Part shown: positions 37,266-49,189 of the stretch, one piece after another | Layout of the letters: each line of letters opens with the position of its first letter | Position numbering within the stretch: position 1 is the stretch's first letter | Assembly: GCA_021397835.1 (NCBI GenBank) | Contig: JAJFZO010000184.1 | Location: forward strand, 1,364,001-1,428,000 | Reading direction: 5' to 3' | Source: Moringa oleifera | Lineage: Eukaryota; Streptophyta; Magnoliopsida; Brassicales; Moringaceae | Length of the DNA stretch: 64,000 bases | Notes under the pieces: generated by a model | Told to the model about the DNA's origin: nothing | What the model saw: the letters and a program-made list of their open reading frames with translations, nothing else | Database searches by the model: none | Made by a program: the position numbers and the translations under genes

Positions 37266-37509
37266 TTACTTTAATGGTATCATCCGACAGTGCACGAAGC
37301 CTATTTCACAAAATTTCTTAAAAGAACAAAGTTTTGCATCGATTATATGACGTTGAAAGAGAGAAATCTCTGTTTCAAAGACTGGTGTTTTTGGTGGAGA
37401 GTGAGGAAGAACACTGCTAGTGCGTGGGTGAAGATCTTTAAGTATTACAGTACTTCATGTATACTGTTTAAAATCTATTACTGTTAAAATTATTGTATAA
37501 GATTTTCAT

Positions 37510-37575
37510 TGATTGAGTGGTAAAGTCTCACAAGGTTGACTAAAAGAGCCTCAGTTCAAGTCAGCCCCCAGGCTT
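37510..37575 (+). other. tRNA/SINE-like box A and box B motifs (weak)
   Basis: gattgagtggtaaagtctc near 37511 resembles a Pol III box A, and agttcaagtca near 37552 resembles box B (ggttcgantcc type). No tRNA cloverleaf could be drawn, so this is at most a tRNA-derived remnant. Confidence 0.25.
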
Positions 37576-38135
37576 TTTTTCTTAAAATAATTCAAATATA
37601 TGTTTTATTAAATAAACAACATAACAAATCAAAATCAATTATAGACCAAATGGTTGTAAGTGTGAAATAAGGTTCAGCAAGAAATAAGGTGAAATAAGGT
37701 TCAGCAAGAAATAAGGTTTAGATCGTTTGCATTTTCAATCAAGTATTTAAATTAAATATAAATTTATAGAAAAATATATCACATGTTTCCTTTTGGCTAA
37801 ATGGCAATGACATTTATCAATCTCTCCAAGAGAAATTGGGTTGGAGTCTCCATCACAAATTTTTTTTTTCTAATTACAGATTTTTTGTGATGGTCCCTCA
37901 GAACTGTCATGTATACTACATTTTTTATGACGATCTCTTAGAACTGTCATGTATGTTACGTTTTTTATGGCGATCTTTCAAGACTCTTGTATATTCGATT
38001 TTTTAATGACGTTCATGAAAGACCGTCATAAAATACTGTCATTAAAAGTAGTTTTTTTTATAGTGAAATTTAAAAGGAAAATAAAACATATATAATGAAA
38101 TATAAGGAATATTGGCAGAATTGATGAGAATTTCA

Positions 38136-39884
38136 GCAACTAATTTTTAATTTTGTTTGTATGTGCTCTGTGATTCTAAGTTGTCCTGAGTTCACTCAAA
38201 ATGAGTTACGAAGTGGAAAATTAGCACGTTTAAGGAAAAAAAACTAATATTCTTAAATTTTTTTTTAAAATTGAGTGAGTTATTGTTTTTTAAATTACGA
38301 TTGAGTGACCTTGTGGACTTCATGATTTCTTGCAATTTGCTTCTGTTCCTTTATGTTTTTATAATAACAAAATTCATTAAGACTATCTATTTTTTATAAA
38401 ATCTTATCCATTTTAATTATGACAGTATAATTTTTATTTATTAAAAATTTAATTTTTAAAAACTTTTATAAATTTAAAAATGTATTTAAATTTATATTAT
38501 ATTACATTTAATTGGTAAGTTTCAATATGAGATAAATGAGATGTAAAAATAAAAAATATGAATCATGAAAATAAGATTGAAACTAGCCAAAGTTGAAAAT
38601 GTTGAAAAATTAGAAACAGATTAAGAAGTCTACAAAACCATCAAGATCCGTCAATCATGTAAAATTAATTAGGCCAATGTTGATCAAAATTAATGATTTG
38701 GTGGTCAAGACCTAAAAAAAAAAAAAACATGATTGGTGGGCCGTCTCTTGGGCAGGAACCCATGAATTTCTTAATTAATTGCATAATCATTAATTAGTGT
38801 GCTACACGATTTATGAAGACAAAGTTAAAATGATTTTTGTTTGTATTATTAACTCTTAATTTGGTTTCTCATAATTTTCACATTCACTAAGTTGTTAACA
38901 ATGGGTGGTGGGAATGATGGATACTAATTTTTTTAATTATTATTATAATATGCCCTCTCTTTGGATATTAAACAAAATAATCCTAACTTAAGCAACTTGT
39001 TGTTTAGTGGCGATTGTACAAAAAAATTCCTAAAAAGTGGGTTTTTTTATCTGTTTTTGGCTTTGATGAGCGGAAACTTCAACTTCCTTATGGTGAAGCA
39101 GCTCGCCTTTATCCACTTAGTGAAAAACTTTACAAGAAGAAAGAGATTTTTTTTTATCTTTATTTAATATAAAGTGTTAGGATTTTTTTATTGATTTAAT
39201 ATATATTAAATTTTTTAATAAAAATATATATTTATAACTACTATGTAAATAATATATTTTAATGATTTATTTTATTAAATTAATATATTATTATTTTTTA
39301 TAAAATTTAATATTATCCAAATCAAACATAAAATTATGATCCCAGCATAAAACATTCAAACAACACTATAAAACAATCATACAAGTTCTTATGTCGACAT
39401 ATGCGACGAAGGGCATTGTTGGCATTTTGTTAATTTAAAGCCTTGTTGTTTGGTAAAGGGAAGGTGATCTTCTCAGCATTTGTTCTTAGCTCAGAACCTT
39501 TGGAGAAAAGGGTAAGAGCTTATTAACATGATAGATTGTCACTGTTTAATTTAACATGCGAGTTTTGTCCCATCTATAATAATTATAATAATCAAATTGA
39601 TCTTCATTTACATGTAAGTTTTAATCCGTAGAAGATTTTCATTAAAATTATTTGAATTTGATTAGTATTGAGGGTACATATTGTAGTTTTTAAATGTCAT
39701 ATCATAAAAATTTATTTGAATTAACGATTAAATATATAACATTAAAATAATGAATACTTGATGTAATATGCATGGTGTAAGCCAACATAATAACTTATTT
39801 ATATTAATTTAAAATTTTAAGTGCTTTATCATCGTTTTACAAAAATAAATTTTTAAAATTGAAATAAAAATTCAATAACAAGAC

Positions 39885-39926
<42 letters not shown>

Positions 39927-40125
39927 TATGTTACATATAGTAAAATTTTTTAAAACTTAGATCAGAAAACTTTTTTATTATTTAATAAGTTAATCTTTTA
40001 AGTTGAACATTATTATAAAATTATATTGTATAATTGAGTGAAAACAACCAAACATAATTACTAATAATTCAATATAAACAAAAAAAAAAAGATTTATAGA
40101 GTTCAATGGTATATCATTCCAGATC

Positions 40126-40156
<31 letters not shown>

Positions 40157-40229
40157 AAAATATAATAAATAAGATGATCTATTAGACATTGATATTCTTG
40201 TTGTTAATATACAAATCATAGTATCAAAT
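38136..40229. other. AT-rich intergenic sequence
   Basis: No gene was recognised. Around 39043-39160 one frame reads VFGFDERKLQLPYGEAARLY and another LSEKLYKK, which looks like old coding sequence I cannot name. (AT)n runs lie at 39889-39916 and 40125-40152. Confidence 0.45.
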
Positions 40230-40640
40230 TATATAAAATATAATTCACATATTATTATATTAAATTTATTATATTTATTTTAAAAAATTATTGTATCAAA
40301 ATATTTTATTTGTATTACAATTTCATGGATGTTATAATATGATATTTTTATGATTAGCAATTTATTCAATTGGAGTAACGCAAAATAAAAGTTGGTAAGT
40401 TAGATAATTAATTTATGTTATAATTTTATTAATAAATATATGATACATAATAAAAATTATTTTTAATATATTACAAAATAAAATTAAAAAACAAGTAAAA
40501 TATACCACACTTTAATAATATTAAAAGATTTATTTTATCAAAAAATAATTAACTTCAAATCAAAATTATTTAGTTTAGTTAAATGGCCATAATTCTACAT
40601 GTAGTAAACATGTAAAACTTTTCTCTAAAAAATTCTATTT
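40230..40640. repeat. Repeat C, copy 3 (upstream part)
   Basis: This matches 18535-18930 in direct orientation and leads into the second DUF4408/DUF761-like pseudogene, as in copy 1. The 5' part seen at 18155-18530 is missing here. Confidence 0.75.
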
Positions 40641-40711
40641 TTTATGTTAAAAAACATTTGTCTTCTCTACCAGTGCCAATCGTCACATACCACATTTTGC
40701 TCTTCAGGCTC

Positions 40712-40719
40712 TATAAAAA
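40712..40719 (+). promoter_or_regulatory. TATA box of the second DUF4408-like gene copy
   Basis: TATAAAAA lies about 215 bp upstream of the start codon at 40926, conserved in position with 19018-19025 of copy 1 and embedded in the same context (ggct-ctataaaaaggc). Confidence 0.55.
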
Positions 40720-40925
40720 GGCTAATAGATCTGTGGATATCTACAGTTTCCTTTCTTCCCACAGTCACTTGCCCAAAAATTCATTGCTTTAGTCAACAAG
40801 AAAGCTGTGTCTTTTCTTTTGTTTCCCGTGAAAATTTTTATTTTTTCACTCCTCCCAAAGAAGGCCATAAAACCCTACTACCCTTACCTCTTCTCTCTAT
40901 CTTCTTTAAAAAAAAAGAGAAGAGA

Positions 40926-41681
40926 ATGGATTGTTTTGCTTTTGATAATGTCAAGGCACAGAGAGCCGACGCCATGTGGAGGTACAATAGGGCGAGGAAG
41001 TTCCAAAGCTTTATGCACGTAATCGAAGTTTTAGCGACATTAGTTCTGGTCTCCTGGTCTAACATACGAGTACTCGATCACTGTTGAAACGAGCACCGAC
41101 TATTTCAAGCAATTGAGCATCACTTTCAATTGTCTAATTTTTGCCTTTAGGCTCTAAGCGCCATTATTGTAGTCTTTTTCTTCCTCTCAAGTGAGAAGAA
41201 GCCGAATGTTCCCAACCTTTACAATGAGTACATCATGAGCAACAGCCCATTCAACTTTTACAAGGACGTTGCCCTGTTATCTCTTCGGGGGAAGAGGAGA
41301 AACCTAAAGAAGCGGCAACATATCACGACAAGCAAATCATTTGCACAATGCAGACCTTGTTTCTCTAATGACAAAGGAAAGAGTGAGTGCTAATAACAAG
41401 ACAAAGGTAAAGGCTACGGTTTCCTCGATGGTTGCAAAGTCGGATACGTACAAGAGAACTCACTCGAAGAGATACAAAAAAGGAAAAGTTGGTGGGAGTT
41501 CTGTAGATTGGAGACTACAATCGGCAAGGCAATGGTAGTAATGGCAAGAGAACCGACGAGCAGATCGTGCGTGATGGACGATGTGAGTAGCGAGGAGTTT
41601 AGGCTGACGATGGAGACCTTCATAACAGCGAAGAAGTCACTGATGCTAGAGAACATGGCCCGTAAAATTCAAGATCAATAA
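40926..41681 (+). pseudogene. DUF4408/DUF761-like protein gene, pseudogene copy 2
   Basis: The start codon at 40926 opens MDCFAFDNVKAQRADAMWRY, followed by a hydrophobic segment (HVIEVLATLVLVSW). The frame stops at 41085-41087. Continuing in other frames are DYFKQLSITFNCLIFAF (stop shortly after, at the former ALSAII), SSEKKPNVPNLYNEYI and, at the end, CVMDDVSSEEFRLTMETFI then ENMARKIQDQ before TAA at 41679-41681. The ends match the DUF4408-type N terminus and DUF761 C terminus of a plant-specific family of membrane-anchored proteins of unclear function. At least two disruptions make it a pseudogene. It is less damaged at the N terminus than the copy at 19238-20004. Repeat B (inverted) follows within about 60 bp. 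Confidence 0.78.
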
Positions 41682-41742
41682 GAAAGGTGCTTGTCGTCAA
41701 TCATTCTGATCAGGAAGTAAGATCAACTAAGTGCAAACAAAT

Positions 41743-43115
41743 ATGTCTATGTCATTAAAAATATCAAAAATCACTAAAAAATTGTTTTAAAAAGTACTCT
41801 TTCCTTTGCTTGTTTATAACAATAATAAATATAAAAAAATTATTCTTCAATGAATCTAAACAAGTTTTATGGCTCAACAAGAAAACTTCTTATCGTTCCC
41901 ATAAGAGATTGATTGGGGAGATAGTGAAACAAAATTATATTTTTGCCTTCGAGATTGGGAGAAAATGGGTCATCTTCTTTAACAATATAATGATAGACAT
42001 AGGTTGTTTATCTATTTCTATTTTTAAGTTTTTGATTTAAATTATTTGCACAATAAATTAATATCAAATAAAATATTATAAAAGAGAAAAACAAGAAAGA
42101 GGGAGATTTTTTAAAATTTTACTTGTTTTATTTTGTATTTTTATTTTTAATTTATTTTTTAAAAATATTTTAGTATTTTAAATTTTTTTTATATTTTAAA
42201 CTTTTATATCTAATTTAAATTGAGAATCTTACATGATAAATTTTGATATGATATTTCTAAAAAATATAAAAATATATTGAAGTTATTATGGAAAAAAGTA
42301 ATATAATTTTTTGGGTACTAAAAATATTTTAAAAAAATTATATCGATAAAATTTTAAAAATTTTATGAAAAATAGTTTATGAATAGTTTATGAGTTAAAG
42401 TTGTTTATAGTAAAGGGATGATATTTTATTTTATTTAAATTATCTCTTAACAATAAAAATATCTTTTATATTTTATAATTATTTGAGTTAAAATTTAATT
42501 TGAATGAAAATAAAAAATTAAATGTATAATGTATCTAAATAATGCATCAAAATTTAAATTTAAAAATAAGTGAAATTCTAAAATTTTATTATATATCTTA
42601 ATTTTAAAAATTTTACTATATTAAATAAAATAAATTTCATTTTAATTTTTTAATTATTACATATTACTATTTTTAAAAAATTAATAAAATTATGTTAATA
42701 AAAAATAATCTAAAAATAATAACTGGCCCTTTGTCTCGCAGCATAGTATCAAGTTTAGCATTGCCCTTCTTGAGCTCTTCCCCAACTTGTATAGGGACAA
42801 TAAATAATAAATTCTATAAATATTAAAAAAGTAATAGAGTTAAAGCTGATGACTCAACTTGCACTTGCCATTGAAGTATTGACTAATTACAAAAGCTATA
42901 GCTCCTTTTCATGCCAAAGTGTTTGGTTTTCATTGTTGAAAAAGTCAAATGAAATAATTTAATGTAAAAATTAATCCTCGTTTACTCTAAAGACAGCGAG
43001 GATGTGACCATACCCTTTCTTCTTTATGACTTTACTAGCATTTATAAGAGAGATTAATCAAAAATGAAGAGTGAGAGAGCACCTAAAAGGCGAAGGTAAG
43101 CTTTTGAGTTGCAAA
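41743..43115. repeat. Repeat B, copy 2 (inverted)
   Basis: This is the inverse of 15208-16562, starting with atgtcattaaaaatatca and ending near gcgaaggtaagctttt. It lacks the X direct repeats that flank copy 1. Confidence 0.8.
41824..42040 (+). other. Conserved short reading frame within repeat B, copy 2
   Basis: This frame is the counterpart of the complement of 16269-16484, with the identical block ESKQVLWLNKKTSYRSHKR and then VKQNYIFAFE, KWVIFF and IGCLSI. No family was recognised. See the entry for copy 1. Confidence 0.4.
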
Positions 43116-44589
43116 AGCAGACTCCTTTTAATTTGTTGAAGGGTTAGGTTAAAAGGAGTATGGAGAAGTAAAAAGGAAAATGCATGGGGGATTTACGTTG
43201 CTTAGTGAGATTGATTGGGTAAGAAATGAAATGGTCATAGAATAAGGAGCAAACCAAAAGCGTAGCCATCCGTTGTTATGGACCAAAGGAAAGGGTTGAG
43301 ATAGTTAGATCTTTGAATGGATAAAGAAAGTGAAAGGTGAATTAACATTATGCTTTTATCTGATAGATGGATATCTTTTCTAATTGCTTGGGTACAGACC
43401 AAATTTCTGTGAAAGAAAAAAAAAGAAAAAAGAAAAAAGAAAAAAGAGAAAAAAGAAGATTGTTGCTGAGCCAAATGGCATTCATTGAATTGAGAAGAAA
43501 ACATGAAATTTATCGTTCAGATTTTCACCTTTTGATGTCCAAATTGGCTCGAGCTATAAGTTTAGTTCATTAAAGCTCAGCTAAGTTCATACTTGATTTG
43601 TAGGCTTACTTAAAATATGCTTATCCAGCTAGATTTTGAATCCAAAGAAATCATGTTTAGGCGAATTATTAATCCAAAATAATGTTGTATATGCTCTCTT
43701 CATCTTCTCTAAATAATCTCCCATGATAGTTGGTTTTTTTGGGTTTGGCTTCTTTCTCAATTTCGATGAAAAAGGGCTTTCTCTACCTTGTTTGTTTGTA
43801 TGTAAATTAAATATGCATCTAACATAAAGAATAACAGTGTAGTAAATTGGTACTGTCTTTCAAAGAAGTTGAAACTATGGGGACTAAGTTCCTCCTAGCA
43901 GAGCAAATGGAAAGCTACTAAGCTCAGTGAGGTTTCTCTTACTCTTATTTTCTTCATTTCCTGTGGGATTATTTTCTTAATTAAACATAATAGTACTGTG
44001 GATGAGTGTAACCTATTGTAGTTCACCATATGCATTTACTACCTAGCTTGATCCTCGATCGAATGCTGATATGGTTATAGATTTCTTTTTTTTTTTTGCA
44101 TAGCTGTGATTTATCTAAACTATATTTAACGATGCGAGCCTTGAATATGGTAGAAAACAAGAAAGACAAGAAAACATTGCAAGTCATCATTTATTTTCTT
44201 GGAACATTTTTTCTTTCTAAACTATTTCTACATCTAGATTCAATCACAGACAATAGTTATTAAGATTTTTTTTCTTAGTTAACTACTTACTTTTCATTCT
44301 TTTGCTGTTTAAAATTTAAAATGGTGTTCAATATAACTTAGATACTTCTGGTTTAAAATAGAACTCTAAGCTACAAAGTTTTGAGTTTTCCATATGACTA
44401 TTACATTTATATTTGGTAGTCATAATTCTTAACAGGATGATTATTCAATGCTCACATGTAGCTTTCCATTTGAACAGTTAACTTTTGAACTAGGTTGCAA
44501 TTTGAGAAATATATTATAGATTTTTAATGTAATGATCTGAAAATTTTAATAAAAAAACTATAATGATCTAAAATTGTCAAAGCTCGAAA
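43116..44589. other. Intergenic sequence with a purine-rich tract
   Basis: A (GAAAA)n-like purine tract lies at about 43410-43457. No gene was recognised elsewhere in this stretch. Confidence 0.5.
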
Positions 44590-46510
44590 ACACAATGGAC
44601 TATAACAATGAAATTATTGGTGGAGATGCATTGGGAGAAATTTCTTTAAAATCTATAGACTTCAATTCACATCCAAGAGTTAAGAGGCTATCCTATCACC
44701 TACAAGTATTCCTTTCTTCAGAAGAAAGGCCTTACAAATGAGGAAATCGATGAAGCCTATCGCTATGGTCCTGTAAGCACATTGTTTCATCACATGAACT
44801 TTTAGCATTTTGTGAAACATTTCCTTCCATGATCATTTCTATCTTTTTTTTTTTTTGATTTGTATCTTTTCTATTGATTATAAAATCCACCTTCAAGTAT
44901 TATAAATGGATAGAGTCCTACCTTGGATCAAGGTTAATAATGTATCCTTGTCTTTCTGTTGAAGTTATATCTTAAACATGAATCTTGGAATGTGACACTC
45001 CCTTGGTTCTAAATATATTTAACATATAATACTTTACTTCTAGTAGAAAAAAATCTTAATCTTTGAATATGATTACTAACTTTTGCTTCTTACATGCACT
45101 AAAGAGGATGTCGAATCCTAACTCAAAATGACTTTTGCAAATAAATATGCTACAGAAAACTTCTGTTTTTTCACCTAAAACACTTTATTCTTTGTAGACA
45201 CTAATTGTGATATTCAAACTGGTTAGAGTGATTTGGTGGTAGTCACTGACCTATGCTTCAAGGATCCCAATTTGTGTGCATCTGTTTCATTCTTCATTAT
45301 CCTTATTGTTCAACCCTATTGTTCAATAAAGTAGCACATTAAGTTTTAAAGGGCAAGGTTTTAATTTCGAGCACTTATTTTGCATATCTTATTGTTTGAT
45401 GGGTGCAATTTAATTGTACTATTAAGTTTATTTTAATGGCTTGGATTCACCTCTAGTTAGGCTTTCATCAGCAGTAGGATCTATGGCCCTTTCTGTTAAT
45501 CAGCACCCAAAATGTTATACGCAAGTAATCATTTCATTATAATTAGATGTTGCACATAGATGGCATGGATCAAAATGGTTAAATTAACATCATTTCCTTC
45601 TTTAAGGTTTTGATTGCTATTATGGTTTTGTAAGGTACCATTAGAATTGTGCTTTAGAAACACTATGTATACCCAAAACCTACTTGTGTATATTCTACTA
45701 AATATTAAGATTTATTGTGTCATTTATTATGCTTTTTTGTAGGCTTGGACAGACCTATAGATTAAGTACCAAGAAAAGCTAAGTATGATGGTTGTATGTA
45801 TCATGCGTAAATGCGTTGTTTGGAGAATTAGGTAGTAATTATTTTAGGATTTCTTAGCCACTTTCATATTTTGATTTAATCATCATTTTCGAGATAAGGT
45901 ACTAGGACTAACCTCTTATGTTAACTTCAAAGAACCATTGTTTCTTTCACTACTGACTTCAAGGACAAATGGAATCTCGTAGAAAATATGGTGGTTTTTT
46001 TGTATAAAAATTAGTTTTCCAATTTCTAAAGCAAAAACTTGAACTGTGTATACTAAGTAGATAGGCTTCCACTGAAAACACAAAGCATTTGTGAAAGTAT
46101 TTGGATTTGGTATGATTAATTGGTTTCTGAATGATTTTCTTTATTAAACTATACAGTGAAAAGACTATGAAAGAACTTTAATTTCAAGATCATGCCAGTT
46201 ATAAAGGTGTAAAGCCTCTCTATATTTCAGCAACATGATATATTTTTTTCTTTTCCTTGTTGGATACTTTTTCCAAATGACTATTTTTAAGAATTAAAGT
46301 CAATTAATTTTGCAGATTATGACTGTTGTACAAAGAGGTGAGATGAGAGTAAGAATACTCCTCAAGTTTCTGAATAACAAACTCTTAACCATTTCTATTG
46401 TTACCATAAATGCTAGCTTTCTCTATTTAATTTCAGGATGTCATTGATTACCCCTAAATCTTGATCAACCACTACCAAATCCTCATAAGGCTCTTAGAAT
46501 TACGCATAAC
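44590..46510 (+). pseudogene. PEX14 (peroxisomal docking protein) gene remnant with introns
   Basis: The exon near 44660-44772 reads FNSHPRV, then after a one-base insertion RGYPITYKYSFLQKKGLTNE and EIDEAYRYGP, ending at a donor (GTAAGC). This is the PEX14 N-terminal domain that binds PEX5 (family HPKVRGSPVIYRRSFLEKKGLTKEEIDEAF). A second exon at 46316-46351, after ttttgcag, reads IMTVVQRGEMR before GTAAGA. A third, after ttaatttcag, starts DVID and, with a shift, PLNLDQPLPNPHKALR at about 46437-46505. These match the conserved C-terminal QRGE...NPNQPLPNP region. PEX14 is the membrane receptor partner for peroxisomal matrix import. Middle exons were not found. Frameshifts make it a pseudogene, derived from genomic DNA since introns are kept. 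Confidence 0.8.
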
Positions 46511-48899
46511 ATTGATTTTGTAATTAGAATGAAAGTGCCAAAGAATGTCAAACTATCTCTCTCATTATGCTCTTGAAAATTGATACTTTTGTCCTTATTA
46601 TTTCTTAAAGCATCATTTTGTTTTATTTCACCACAGGTTACCTCTCAATCTAATGGTAACAGTGTAGTTTAGTGGTGGCATCATAATAGTTTAACAAACA
46701 CATGATGTAATAGTCTTCAACTAATTAGTGCCCAGGTTCAACCGACTAGGTGCCTCCCTAGTCGTTTAGCTAGAAGTAGTTACTGTCATATGACATTCAG
46801 AACCAATAGTTTGAAGAAGGTCAGTTATGGAGAGTCAGTTACTAGAAGTTTGGCTAACGGTTTGCTATAATATTAGAATTTGGCAGTGAGTGGATATTTG
46901 TTATAAAGGTAACTACAGAGAGATTCGATGTGAAGATAATGCTCTGTTACAGAGTTTAAAATGCATTTCCTCGGTCAGCCAGGCAAATGAAATTGGACTC
47001 TGTTCTTAGTTCTATGATTAGAAATTCAAGTTCTCAAAATAAGTTGTTCAAACAATATTAAAAAAAACTTTATTTTTGAGTTGTAAATTGTGGTGGGGTG
47101 GATTTCTCACTGACAATACAATACTAATCGATCTTTAGACTTCTCCAATATATAGACAAAAAACCAACAAGGTAAAAAGCATTCACATAATGTCCATCAT
47201 TCAACTTATCGATCCCCAAAGTCAATATCAAAGCACAATATGAAGAAACAATGATGTTAATTTAATGTTAAATGTATTTTTAAATTTCATGTCTAAGCTA
47301 TTTATAGACAATTACAAAAAGTTCATACAATGTTGTTTCTAAGATAGCACTATTTTTGAAATATTTTTGAAAAAACCAGTGGATGCTCCAAAATTTTCAA
47401 ATGTTAACACTATTGAGAGTACCTACTTGTAAAATAAGAGCATCATAATCATACATTTCTTAAAATTCAAAAAAATCATATATGTATTTATATAATATTT
47501 ATGAATGTAAACATGTATGTGTTTAAATACTAGCGTATGGATGAATTCATGCATGCAAATACATGTATGCATGCAAACAAAGTAAATATGATATGCAGGG
47601 AAAAGAAATTAAACAATGAAGGACATTCATAGGGGCTATACTAGTTACTACAAAAATAGCCTTTTTTTTTTATTAAGTAAAATCTTTACTGAAAAATGAT
47701 GAATGGTTAGAAGAAACTACGCTAGTCAACTCATTTTGAATTATCACAGAAAAAGAAGCTTATAGTCACATGATGCTTACACGACACATTCTAAAAGGAA
47801 CGGGGATCCATGCAAAGATGACATAATTACATAAAATCAATTCATCGTCATATAAAGTTTCATAAAAATTGCCAAACATAAGCCTTTTTAAAATAAAATG
47901 AAGGATCATATTACTTATTGGATGGGACTGATGCAAATATTCTTCTTATCTTGAAATTGAAATACGAAAATAAGTATTACTCGAAAAAAAAAAACCTCAC
48001 AAAAATTCAATGAAATGATGTGTAAAAATTAAGTAATTGTCTTTCTTCATACTTAAGCAAATACAAACTGAAGTCCATAATTTATTGGCCTAGAAAGAAT
48101 AAAGTTTTTATAACTTATTAAAACTTCAATTAGATAACAATGATAACTTCAAGTAAAAACACAATTATAACAAGGATAGATAAAACACAAAATTAAATAA
48201 CAGAGAGATAAGTACTTATCCACATAACTACACATCTTTGCTAACCATATTAATCAAGCATAATTCTTTAGTTAAGTAATAATTATTGAACATCTTATGA
48301 AAAAAAAATTATGTGTTATGCACCCTTAGTAACAATAAAGATATCCACCCACCATTTCTCTCACGACCTACCAATTCTCTTATACACTTAATCACATTCA
48401 ATGGCTGCAAAAATTCTTCATTACCCACATAAGCTTTTAGGACTAATAATAAAAGCAATCATAATTAAGATTGCTACTATCTTTCTGCTTCAAGTCTGCG
48501 TAAGCCTTATGCTATTAGAAGGACCAAATAAGCATATGAAATCTATATAGCAAAAAGGATAAAGAAGAATCATGATCTAAAGCAAGTTTCTCCAGCAAAC
48601 ATAAGCTCACTACCTAATCAGAGACATTGTTATTGAACAATAAAAGCCATACTCCAAAAATCTTGAATCCTAGCGACTACGCTTCATTTGCTAACTTGGC
48701 TATTTATTTCCATTATCCATTATGATAAGAAAACCTAAGTTGCATGACATGCATCATATTCAATAACTGACAAGCTTGTTATTCAACATCTAATGCTAAA
48801 TTTTAAGTTTTTCGGGAGAAAGGAATCCAACTTGGAAATTATATGTACCTCCTCATCACTCTCTCCTATAAGCTCTAATATAGCAAAATGCCTTCACTT
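46511..48899. other. AT-rich intergenic sequence
   Basis: No gene was recognised. An 8-bp inverted repeat CGACTAGG/CCTAGTCG lies at about 46743-46764. The stretch 46700-46990 is less AT-rich and could be an old transposon remnant, but no termini are visible. Confidence 0.45.
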
Positions 48900-48992
48900 T
48901 AATGCTTCTAGCAGCGTCTCCCCTTTAGTGCTTCTAGTTGCACCTCCCCCTTAGTGCTTCTAGTTGCGCCTCCCCCTTAGTGCTTCTAGCTT
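48900..48992. repeat. 26-bp minisatellite, about 3.5 units
   Basis: Units of the form gtgcttctagttgcgcctcc followed by cccttA repeat head to tail. The unit is C- and T-rich, unlike its AT-rich flanks, and lies 200 bp before the large satellite array. Confidence 0.8.
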
Positions 48993-49189
48993 TACCATTA
49001 TTCCAAGTAGCAAGAAAGCCTTAACCCATAATTTTTCACATTGCAAGCAAACATGAGGAAAGTTTATCAGTTTAAGAAATTTGAAGCCCATTGATGTAAC
49101 GAAAAGCCATTTAGTGTTTTGATAAACATGAAAATATATTAACTTAATTTTATGGTCATATGAATTATACCTCTCTTGTCCACTGTTGC

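Larger units (their letters stand above)
34945..38065. mobile_element. Non-autonomous CACTA transposon, 3.1 kb, AAA target duplication
   Basis: The left end is CACTACAAGAAAAC at 34945 and the right end is TTTTTTTTATAGTG at 38052-38065, complementary to CACTATAAAAAAAA. Both sides carry AAA (34942-34944 and 38066-38068), the 3-bp target duplication expected for CACTA elements. Subterminal repeats containing ATGACGGTC or GACCGTCAT lie at about 34975-35300 and 37865-38040. The interior is AT-rich with no transposase. It contains a 258-bp tandem duplication. The element inserted into one copy of a local duplication; the other copy, at 33786-33880, remains empty. Confidence 0.92.

Noticed and set aside
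37510..37575. A tRNA gene suggested by box A/box B-like motifs
   Set aside because: No acceptor stem or cloverleaf can be formed, so it is kept only as a weak motif.
16691..49189. LTR retrotransposons
   Set aside because: No tRNA-complementary primer-binding site, polypurine tract with paired long terminal repeats, or gag/pol motifs were recognised, although AT-rich remnants could hide old ones.
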